From the NCBI GenBank assembly GCA_015501585.1, contig JADNRY010000411.1, forward strand, positions 1 to 52,842: a stretch of 52,842 nucleotides of DNA. The letters run 5' to 3'. This DNA is from Rhodocollybia butyracea. Its lineage: Eukaryota > Basidiomycota > Agaricomycetes > Agaricales > Omphalotaceae. The translations under genes were made by a program, and so were the position numbers. The stretch's first letter is position 1, and each line of letters opens with the position of its first letter. Of this stretch, positions 31,829-41,190 are shown one piece after another. Below the pieces are notes generated by a model that was given only the letters and a program-made list of their open reading frames with translations, ran no database searches and was not told where the DNA came from.

Positions 31829-33212
31829 AATATTTGGGTGTTTACGTGTAGGTATGCAAAAGGTGCTATAAAACAAACTAACAAAAACACTACCGCACCT
31901 AACCAGACTATTGATATGTAAGGGAGCAAGGGTGGGTTGTCAGAGATTCCCCAAGGGAAAGTCTTATAATATCGGATGTACACACATGACTGCTCCAGGT
32001 TCAAGACTGTAGCGCTAACGTGAATAACTAAGCTTAGACAACTCTTAGAACTAAGTTGAGAGAAGCCTAGTTGGGTGTACAAGTGTATGAGGGAACCAGA
32101 TGTGTATGTCCAAATCAATTAACCAAAACCAAAACCAATACAACAAAACTAAGATTCTCCTAGGCAAACTCTGGCTCTAGCTAGAATAGTAATCTTGAGG
32201 TTTGTCAACAACCCTAGGCAAACTCTGGCACTAGCTGCTGTGACGCCGTAAAGTCCTCGACCAAACTCTGGGCCAAGCTACAATATTGTGAGTGAACTTA
32301 ATCACTAGGAACTCGTACCACAATCTTAGTGGCTTGTCTAACTTCGTGAAGACGTCAACTAAGGAACCCTCACTCTGGAGCTAAATAATCCCTTACTAGA
32401 AACCATCCCCTCTAAGGAAGTGACTAGATCTGAGTTGATCTAAAGTTCGAGGGAACTCTACACACTTAAATTTGATCAAGATATGAATGGGCTTTGTGAA
32501 GCACGTGAAGTTTATTACTTTCTTAAGGTAACCAAGTCAGGAGGCGTCATGCTACTGATCCCGTGGGGGCATTCTACAGAGCACTGGCCTTAGCAGTCAA
32601 GTTGAGGGCAAGAAACTTGTCTTATTGAATAAATATGTCTGGCCTATATACTGAGTAGAGAGAGTTTAATACAAAAAATAGATGAAACAGATACAGAGAG
32701 AGACAGAAAGAGAGTAGAACGGAGGAATCTGGCTCAGAAAGGAAACTCCAGCCTATATATATGGTACACGTGATAAAGAAATAGTCCATTCTTGGGTATA
32801 TATCAGAGGCAAAATATGATTTCGTGAGGATTAACATAGTTTTAAAGTGTTTTGATCTGAGCGAGGTTTCTCCAATTACTCCACAATTCTCTGGGGTCAG
32901 GAGTACCTTTACGCTGCATGATCACTCGCTGCCTGGTTTCCCTTGGGTGAGTTTCATTCTATTCCTCGGATAGTTCTGTCCATCCTGAGTGTAATTAACA
33001 TTCTCTTGAGAAGGCCTGTTGTCTAGCTTTCCAATGACACCACTTAGGGTAGCCTCAAGCAATGGTGCTGAGTATGTACAAGTGATTCCCGATAGTCAGC
33101 TTTAACAGATAAGACCTCCTGTGTATGATTTCTAAGATCAAATGTTTTGATTTGCCAAGGCTATTCCGGTGCATAGCTTTCCGTGGAATTGCTAAGCATG
33201 TTTCTACTGCTT
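31829..33212 (-). repeat. Copia 5' LTR, first part missing
   Basis: This is homologous to 25049-26943 read in the opposite direction but lacks the 508-bp MITE, and the uninterrupted TTA site lies near 32030. It lacks the first ~430 bp present in the other copy. The LTR end (...CCCAAATA) is directly followed by TTGTCTAGAGAGAA and the gag ATG. Confidence 0.75.
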
Positions 33213-33560
33213 CATCAGGAAAAGCCTGTTTTTGCATAGGTGACCCCAGAGTGGCCTAAAGCAAACTAGATGACCTATGAATCCTATGGTGTCCTAGGAA
33301 TTTGGGCTCGTCCCTTGCCAGTCAAGGCTCTTGAGGATTCCCTAGGGTATCCTAGGCAAGCCCAGGGTTTGCCCAGGCTTGCCCAGGTGTTCCCCAGGAG
33401 CACCTGGGCAAACCTGGGCAAACCTAGGCTTGCCTAGGGAATCCTCAAGAGCCTTGAATGGCAAGGGACGAGCCCAAATTCCTAGGATGCCATAGGATTC
33501 ATAGGTCACCTAGTTTGCTTTAGGCCACTCTGGGGTCACCTAGGCAAAAAAGGCTTTTCC
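33213..33560. mobile_element. Foldback (palindromic) element FB, copy 1
   Basis: The element begins CATCAGGAAAAGCC and is almost wholly a palindrome, with arms of about 165 bp around a CCTGGG/CCCAGG-rich centre. The last five bases (TGATG) and the right TSD are missing, and AA14 3'-flank sequence starts immediately. There is no coding capacity. Confidence 0.88.
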
Positions 33561-33785
33561 CATAGTCCTTGTTCATTTGTTTGTACATTCCCTTGTTTGC
33601 TTGGTTTGCTTGTCCTGCCAATGCTCATATTTCGATGTTTTTTACCATTTGTTTCTGACATATGTAGATTTGTACGTCTATCTGTCCCTCCATTCACGTG
33701 TGTTGGTGTGATATACATCCATGTCCATATCCCTATCCCTATATCTCCATTCCACCTTATATTACCCTTGACTCGATAGTCAAGG
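33561..33785 (+). repeat. Copy of the AA14-2 3' flank
   Basis: This matches 18445-18740 (catagtcct, gtttgtacattccc, tgctcatatttcgatg, gtgatatrcatccatg, ...cgatagtcaagg) with one internal deletion of about 90 bp. It lies on the same strand and in the same order relative to the exon-14 fragment at 30305 as in the intact gene, so both are debris of one AA14 copy. Confidence 0.75.
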
Positions 33786-34094
33786 TTGTTGAGCAGTGGA
33801 CCAGATGGAGGGGGAAGCATGAAGCTAAAAGACAAAGATAAATATATAATCTTAGTGGTGGTAGGACACTATAAACTATACCTAAAAGACAAAGATAAAT
33901 ATATACTATCAAAGTATATCAGTATGAAGTAAGGTAAAGTCTAAATAAGAGAATACTCACATCTTAGTGGTGGTAGGACACTAAGATGTGGCGATGAGTA
34001 CCGGGATCCAGTGGATCCAAGTTAAAGTTTGGCATGGATTCCCACAGATTAAACCTGGGGGGCCGTTGAGAGCTGGCATGTCCATCCTTACCCT

Positions 34095-35835
34095 GAGCAT
34101 TTACATCAGCTTTGTTCTCGAGGAGAAGCTGGATAATATCCTTGTTTCCTTGCAAGGATGCTGCCAGGAGTGTATTACCATATGGTCCCCCTTGTGTATT
34201 TACATCTGCTATGTGGTTCAAAAGAAGTGGAACAATATCCTTGTCTCCCTGGAAGATAGCTGCTTGGAGTGCATTCCGATACTGTCCCCCTTGGGCATTT
34301 ACATCAGCTTTGTGCTCCAGAAGAAGCTGGACAACAGCCTTCTTTTGCCACCAATCAGGAGACAAGCAAACTGCCTGTAGTGCACTCCCATACTGTCCCC
34401 CTTGGGCATTTACATCAGCATTGTACTGCAGAAGAAGTTGAACACAATATCCTTGTTTCCTTGAAAGGAAGCTGCCTGGAGTGCATTCCCATACTGTCCT
34501 CCTTGGGCATTTACATCAGCATTGTGCTCCAGAAGAAGTTGGACAATATCCTTGTTTCCCTGAAAGGAAGCTGCCTGGAGTGCATTCCCATACTGTCCTC
34601 CTTGGGCATTTACATCAGCATTGTGCCCCAGAAGAAGCTGGACAACAACCTTCTTTTGCTGCCAGCTAGAAGACAAGCAAACTGCCTGGAGTGGATGCCC
34701 ATGCTTGCCCCCTTGGACATTTACATCAGCTTTGTGCTCAAGAAGAAGCTGGACAATATCCTTCTTTTCTTTACTGATAGCAGCCAGGAGTGCATTCCCA
34801 TACTGTCCCCCTTTGGCATTTACATCAGCATTGTATTCCAAAAGAAGCTGGACAATATCCTTGTTTCCCTGAAAGGAAGCTGCCTGGAGTGCATTCCCAT
34901 ATTTTCCTCCTTGGGCATTTACATCTGCATTGTACTGCAGAAGAAGCTGGACAATATCCTTTTTTCCTTCACTGGTAGCAGCCAGGAGTGCATTCCCATG
35001 ATGCCCCCCTTGTGCATTTACCTCGACATTGTGCTCCAGGAGAAGCTGGACAATATCCTTTTTTCCTTCGCTGATAGCAACCAGGAGCGCATTCTCATGG
35101 TGCCCCTCCCTCATATTTATCTCAGCATTGTGCCCCAGAAGAAGCTGAATGATATCCCTATTTCCTTTACTGATTGCTTCCAGGAGGGCATTGCCATACT
35201 GTCCCCCATGGGCCTTTACATCAGCTTTGTGCTCCAATAGAAGCTGGACAATGTCTTTGGATCCCCTACTAATAGCAGCTAGTAGTCCATTCCCATTTAC
35301 ATCTCCATCATGCTCAAGAAGAAGTTGAATGATATCTTTGTTCCCTATTCTGATAGCTTCCACTAGTGGATTCTCATACTTGCCCCCTTGGACCCTTGCA
35401 TCTGCTTTGTGGTCAAGAAGAAGCCGGACAATATCCTTGTTTGCTCCACTAATAGCTGCCTGGAGTGCATTCCCATACTCGCCCCCTTTGGCATTTACAT
35501 TTGCCTTGCGCTCCAGAAGAAGCTTCACAATGTCATTCTTTCCCCTCTGAGAAGCAACATGGAGCGCACTCACATATGGGCCCCCTTGAACATACTTGCC
35601 CCCTTGGCCATTTACATCAGCATTGTAATCCAGAAGAAGCCTGACTATATCTCTGTGTCCACCCCAGGAAGCTGCCAAGAGTGCAGTCCCATGGTGGCCC
35701 CCTTGAGCATTTACATATGCATTATGCTGTAGAAGGAGCTGGACAATATCTCTGTGTCCTCTCCAGCAAGCTACCTGCAGTGCATTCCCATATACTCCCC
35801 CTTGGCAATCTACATCAGCCATATTTTCCACCAGT
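34095..35835 (-). repeat. 99-bp ankyrin repeat array
   Basis: About 18 tandem units of 99 bp (33 codons) read NADVNAQGGQYGNALQAA... then GNKDIVQLLLEH. The units centred at about 34500 and 34600 are nearly identical over 100 bp, while units at the N-terminal side are more diverged. Two units carry an 8-12 bp insertion (WWQQKK). Long open frames on the opposite strand are a by-product of the repeat. Confidence 0.9.
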
Positions 35836-36689
35836 AAATGCTCAGCAATGCTTTGCATATTCAAACTAGCCATGTAGTAAAGTTGGCTTTGTATTTGACT
35901 TGTGTCCAAAGTTGGTTGATAGGTTCTGCTGAAATAGTCTTGGTTTGGAACATGAAATCTAATCCAATTCACATATGTGAGTTGATTGCTGTCTTTCAAC
36001 AACGATATGGCAAGGTCCTTGGCAGGTTTGTGGCCAAGGACTTTATCATCTAGCCTTTGCATATGTGATGGCCAATGCTGTGCAGCATATAATCCTAGAG
36101 GAAGATGTATTCATTTTTAGGCAGCATCCCCTGTGTGTTAAACTGGAGCAGATAAATAAGGCATGTTTGACATATTGTAGAATGGGCCAGGTGCTCATTA
36201 ATTTCAAGTAACTTTCCCATTTGAACTTCAGCATGTGTTTGGGTGAGAAACTCTTTCACGGAGTTGTGTGCAAGTTGCACAACTTTTCTCACATTGACAG
36301 TTATCAAGGTGGAATCCAAGATATCATAAGTTCCATTCTCAAGTTCCAATGACCGCATTTCAGTATCAAATGTTTGATCTTTCAAGTTTACAGCAAGAAT
36401 ATCTGTAACTTGTGCAATTAAGATTGGTTCAAATGCATAGATTAACCACATGAGAAGCTGTCCTGCATCATGCACATGTGCACTTTCATTCATCCTTTCA
36501 ATGGCAAGAGTGTATGTTTCTGTCAGTGTCCTGGGCAACTTTTTTAATGCCTCATGCATGGCTGGGGGTGTCTTGCACCGTTGCAGCACAGTTACTTGGC
36601 AGTCAACCCAACGGAACCTTTGAAACATTAAATTAGTTACAGCCTTGGCAGTTCCATATTTCAAATTACTTACTGCCCCTGGGCACCTT

Positions 36690-37043
36690 CATCAGGAAAA
36701 GCCGTTTTTGCCTAGGTGACCCCAGAGTGGCCTAAAGCAAACTAGGGGACCTATGAATCCTATGGCATCCTAGGAATTTGGGCTCGTCCCTTGCCAGTCA
36801 AGGCTCTTGAGGATTCCCTAGGGTATCCTAGGCAAACCCAGGGCAAGCCTAGGTTTGCCCAGGTTTGCCCAGGTGTTCCCCAGGTGTTCCCCAGGAGCAC
36901 CTGGGCAAACCTGGGCAGACCTAGGCTTGCCTAGGGAATCCTCAAGAGCCTTGACTGGCAAGGGACGAGCCCAAATTCCTAGGTCCCCTAGTTTGCTTTA
37001 GGCCACTCTGGGGTCACCTAGGCAAAAATGGCTTTTCCTGATG
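36690..37043. mobile_element. Foldback element FB, copy 2 (in the NLR gene)
   Basis: This is a complete 354-bp palindromic element, CATCAGGAAAAGCC...GGCTTTTCCTGATG, flanked by the 2-bp duplication TT (36688-36689, 37044-37045). Taking it out with one TT restores the NLR reading frame and a normal intron donor just downstream. Confidence 0.92.
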
Positions 37044-38199
37044 TTGACTTAACTGGTTGGCTATTTCAGTAAACAATTCTGGCTTCAATTTGTGATGACT
37101 GAATTTGTCCTTCAGGTATTTGGCAACATCCTGACGAAAAGATTTTGTATATACCAGGAAACTTCATAATCTGTCTCAGCCAAATATCGACTGGTTACAG
37201 CTATGCAGGTATGTTTCTTAAGTTGGGCAAGATGTTTGAGAACATCAAATGCCTCACTGCATTCATCCATGGCATCCAGCACAAGGAATACTGAGCTCAA
37301 GTCTTTAGAAACAACTTCTAAAGTGGCACTTAGTTCTGCTGTAGTAGGCTCCATAAGGCCCTCTGTGCACTTTGTATACAGCTCATGAAGGGCAGGATGA
37401 ACTCCTCCACTCCTTGTAGCCATTTGAAGCAAAAGTGATTGGAGGAGACCCCTAGCATTGGTCCTAGCCTGTGAATTATCGCAGTTGTCAAAATAGTAGT
37501 AGCAGCACAGTGATGCAGAATCAGCCTTGAGTTCTTGAATGATAGCTGCCCTAAAGAATCACATGTGAAATATGAAAAATGAGATCATACCAATGTTGTA
37601 TGCATACGAAAGGAATGTTTTGCCTGAGCCCACTAGATGCACTATGGTTAGACTTGAAATCACTGTACAAAAGACTCTTACCTTTGCCCTGAATCCATAA
37701 AACTCCAGATGTAGCCTCTCTCCATTCAACAAATTGGGGATCAGACAATATCCACTCTCCAGTTCCAGGTGTTCTCTTATCACATGCTGCTACAAAATTT
37801 GTAGAGGGATCAGGGGCTTTTAACCATTTCCGAATAGCAAACACATCATCAGTCTCTTTAATGTAAGTGTTACTTGAAAATATCAATAAGAGCAGTGAAG
37901 CTGGACTCACTCCAGTTGTTGTTGATGGTCATTGCTGCTTGATGAATTTGCGCGTCCCCATCATGTTCAATATTGATGGTGGTTGCCGATTGAAATTGCG
38001 AGTTTGCCGCATTAAAGTTAGAAGCACCAGAAAACATGCTATCGGAAGTTGCAAGCTGGATTTACGGAAAGAGACAAGTCTTGTATGCTTACCTGCCCGA
38101 CCTATCTGCGCCAGCCTGAGGGTTGCTTTGCTGCTCTCTGATCACGACAATTAGCACTCGACTGATCAGTGCGTGGTGATCTCAAAATCTTACTTGAAA

Positions 38200-39260
38200 T
38201 CTCTGCCAAGTGAAGATTCAGTCATGGTGGTACGAAGTCAAAACGGAACAGATCAGATAGCAGCGAAACACGCGGAAGTCACACGCAAGGCCTCGTGTAC
38301 CAATGAGGTTACGTACCGGCACGAAGTAACCGAAGCTTAAACGCGGATCACTCCGACTGGCAGTTGCTCAATTCCATTACAGTTTTCTCTCTTTGTTCTT
38401 TTCTTACCGCCTCGTCACTCGAAGACCTGAAGGAATATTCGTAACCTGGGTATCATTAACGATCTGTGACAAGAGTGAGGCCAAGGCGAGACTTTCGTTT
38501 CTTGGACATGGTACGTCATATACATCATATACACTGCTTCCGTTTTTCTCTCGCAGTCCTCGATTGGAGATAATATATAATATACCGAAGAGAGAGTATT
38601 ATTCAAGCTTTGTTGAGAGGTGCCGGAGACGGGTTGCAAGATGGTGTTGCAGACGGGCATGCAGCAGGAGAGAGTGTTCACAGGAGATGATCCGATGTCT
38701 GTATAGATAGATAGCGGATGACCAACTTTACGTCGTCAATGTACTAATGTCCAGTATGCAATATTAACAAAAGATCATTCCACTCCCCAACTGTGCATTT
38801 GTCCTTGAACTATATAGCTGTGGATATGAGGGAAGGGAAAGACAAGGAATAAGATAAACAACGCCGCCGTCATCAATTCTCTCAAAGGAATTACCTGCTG
38901 CGGCCACACAAAACCTCTCGACAAGCAACTCTTCTCCACACGTCCTCGCACAACTCAAAGTTACCCAACGTTGATGTTTAAGAGGCTTTGGATGGATCTA
39001 TACACAGAAGTATTGAGGTTTGAGTTTGGATCACTAGACGTGCATCTACAACATCTCGCTTAACTTCTATAGACCTTGTCCGAGTCGGTGCACCAAAAGA
39101 CGTCAAATCGTAAACTCTCCTACTGACGAGCGCAACTTCAATGGTGGTATAGAACAAGCCAACACCAGTTCCACCGGCCTCCATCATTTCCGGTCCTCTC
39201 GCCAAACGCGCCGTAACTTGAGCGATGGTCCTAGTCGGTCGCTCTCCAGACTTCAAGTGT
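38200..39260. repeat. Segmental duplication unit 1 (NLR upstream region)
   Basis: Blocks in this order recur at 41098-43930: the NLR promoter-like part (38390-38480), repeat R (38590-38780), and block X (38850-39260, with 'aacgccgccgtcatca', 'ctcaaaggaattacc', 'ggtgcaccaaaagacgt', 'ctcgccaaacgcgc'). Block X contains a 95-codon minus-strand frame without recognisable domains. Similarity is base-level with many indels, so the duplication is old. Confidence 0.6.
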
Positions 39261-39264
39261 ACCA

Positions 39265-40189
39265 TCCCAAACCAATTTCTTCTCTTTTATCGAGACACTC
39301 TTCAAACGCCGCTCAAGTCCAACTACCCTTACACGGGGCTCAAGGGAGAGATACGCAGAAACGGCACAGGAGAGCATGGCTGTGATGCGCTGAAAAAATT
39401 GGGTTCACCGTTCGACCGACTTTTCGTTGCAAACCATAAGCCAGTTAGGCAACCGCCCCGATAGATAGATAGCCTAGCCACGGTACTCTTCCTTTCTGTT
39501 GTAATCAGTTCGGTCGTTCCATGAGATCCGGCGACGAAGGCTTCATGACAGAAAAATATATTTAGCTATGCGCAACCGCAAATCATGATCCAACGGATGA
39601 TAAACACCAGTAATACACCGCGCATTGGTAGGGCAGTTGTTCAGTATGTACCATTAACTCCGGCGCAGAGGATTGATTCAGGTTCTTAAAGTCTCTTTTA
39701 ATACGTGTCATATGTAGCCATATAAATAAAGAAACCTTACAGCTTTGCGCGATGCATAACTACCAAAGAAACCAACCGAAAGAGCACTTCCACGCCGATA
39801 AAAACCCCCTTGTTCTCTCGAACGCTTGCGGCACCAGCCGAAATCACGGGCATTGCAGGTAAACGAACTAGATAGGCGTAAGGTTTTTGAAAGTGAAAAA
39901 AAGTAAACGCTTACTGAGGCAGAACCAGGTCGTTATCAACAATACATATCTTCACTCTTGTATAATTTTGGACAAGAAGGCAGCAAGAGACGAATAAAGA
40001 ACGGCGAATAAGAATGGCGAATAAGCACAGCTGGGACGGGGTCCAAACCGGGAAGCTTGGTTGATTATGGTCAACATTTAGAAACCAGCCTGAGGCGCTA
40101 TGTGTCAGAGGTGCTGCAGTTATCCTTTTACGGTGGAAGTAGCTGGGCTACACCGGAACGTGAACGCCCGCCCGCACCATACAAGTTGA
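39265..40189. other. Intergenic, nothing recognised
   Basis: No paralogue match, repeat end or RNA gene was seen. The right edge holds degenerate sequence downstream of the SMC2 pseudogene. Confidence 0.35.
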
Positions 40190-41033
40190 CAAAACTAAGT
40201 TCGCCGCAGTGAACGGATAGAAAAATCATTTGGCTCAGAAGAGCATATTCGTACCGGAAAACAAGCCGTCTGTCAACGACACGACGATAAATTGGGCTCT
40301 CGAAAATCATGTGCGGATGAGATGACCCATGTGCTGCGTGTGCGACAACTCCGGCGCTTGCGTTGATCTCATCAAGGATGTACAGCGGAGCAGGTTTGAA
40401 TTGGTGGGCCATAATGCAACGAGAGACCTGAGGCAAGAGTTAAACGTTAACATTTTAACATGGACAACGTTGAATATCGGTAGCAGAAAATGAAAGGGTG
40501 CGCTCGCTTACCACTCCGTATCGAGCCACACCTATACCTCTAAGAAATCCATGAACTCCCAGCCTTCTTTTCTTTTCAGCATCGCGCTGCTTCTGAACTC
40601 TCTCCGTTAGATCTCTGTCTCCGCCGACTCGATCTCCTTTGCACTCTGCCTTGAACATGCGAGTACCAGCTGTTCGACCACCCCGAGAATTTCTTGACGG
40701 CGCATGTTGAAAGCCTCGGGATCGGAGGTTATATATGTGTTCGAGTGTCGCTTGGAGAACGAGCGGCAGAACCTTGGTGATTCGACCTTGTATTATCACG
40801 AGATTAGGATTGTCGATATTCAACTGAACTGACCAAAAGAGATTTTGTACATCTTGCTGTGTATGTTTGTGCCCTTTGAAGCCAGACTGGAACAGATCAG
40901 CGGAAAGTTGGTGAATGAACTAACGGTTCACGCACCTGTCTTTTAACCATAATTTGTTTCCAATTCTCATAGGCGATGCGGCTTGTTTCTCTGTCCGAGT
41001 CATCGAAAACAACGGTGATGCTGGCTTTGTAAT
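40190..41033 (-). pseudogene. smc2: Condensin subunit SMC2 pseudogene, core deleted
   Basis: The upstream part reads KASITVVFDDSDRETSRIAY then WKQIMVKRQ. After a GT-AG intron (40935-40887) comes QDVQNLFWSVQLNIDNPNLV then IIQGRITKVL and, in a shifted frame, AAGTRMF. These are diagnostic N-terminal SMC2 motifs. The sequence then jumps to the C-terminal ATPase: FKPAPLYILDEINAS (Walker B/D-loop zone) and, in another frame, SRAQFIVVSLTDGLF. The hinge and about 900 residues of coiled coil are missing, and stops and frameshifts are frequent. The retained intron argues for a DNA-level duplication, not a retrocopy. SMC2 is essential for chromosome condensation, so a functional copy must exist elsewhere. 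Confidence 0.82.
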
Positions 41034-41097
41034 TCTAGCAGGTCATTTATAGCTTCATTCGGTGCGCATCTAAACCAACGCAAGTATCAAAGTGTTA

Positions 41098-41190
41098 CTT
41101 GAAGATATCGATAAGAACAATCAATTGGGCACTCACTCCAGTTGTTGTCGATGGTGGTTGCTGCTTGAAATCGCGAGTCCGCACTCCAAG
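41098..41190 (-). pseudogene. NLR first-exon relic
   Basis: This matches 37868-37960, the first intron and end of exon 1 of the NLR gene ('gtgttacttgaaratatcrataag', 'cactcactccagttgttgt', 'ggttgctgcttga'). The rest of the gene is missing. It marks the left end of the second duplication unit. Confidence 0.65.

Larger units (their letters stand above)
30414..33212 (-). mobile_element. Truncated Copia-type retrotransposon
   Basis: On the minus strand, reading from 33212, there is most of an LTR (33212-31829), a short leader, gag, a zinc knuckle and the start of the protease. The element stops abruptly at 30414 against the AA14 fragment. Integrase, reverse transcriptase and the 3' LTR are absent, and the first part of the LTR is missing at the foldback element. 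Both ends are therefore deletions, not transposition boundaries. Confidence 0.8.
33964..38037 (-). pseudogene. NACHT-ankyrin NOD-like receptor, broken
   Basis: The start is ATG at 38037 (MFSGASNFNAANSQFQ). Introns at 37910-37856, 37681-37633 and 37607-37551 join exons to give WIQGKVGSGKTFLS, a P-loop. Walker B is VFLVLDAMDEC (about 37270) and VTSR follows. A frameshift lies near 37150, and a foldback element interrupts at 36690-37043. Removing that element and a 2-bp duplication restores QLSQGAQGQFRWVDCQ across an intron. A winged-helix-like region, a frameshift near 36100, and about 18 ankyrin repeats follow, with another shift near 34443; the stop is at 33964. Fungal proteins of this type sense non-self or damage and can trigger cell death. 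With three frameshifts and an insertion it is most likely inactive. Confidence 0.82.

Noticed and set aside
34269..35240. 323-codon plus-strand frame
   Set aside because: It is antisense to the ankyrin repeats and owes its length to the 99-bp periodicity.
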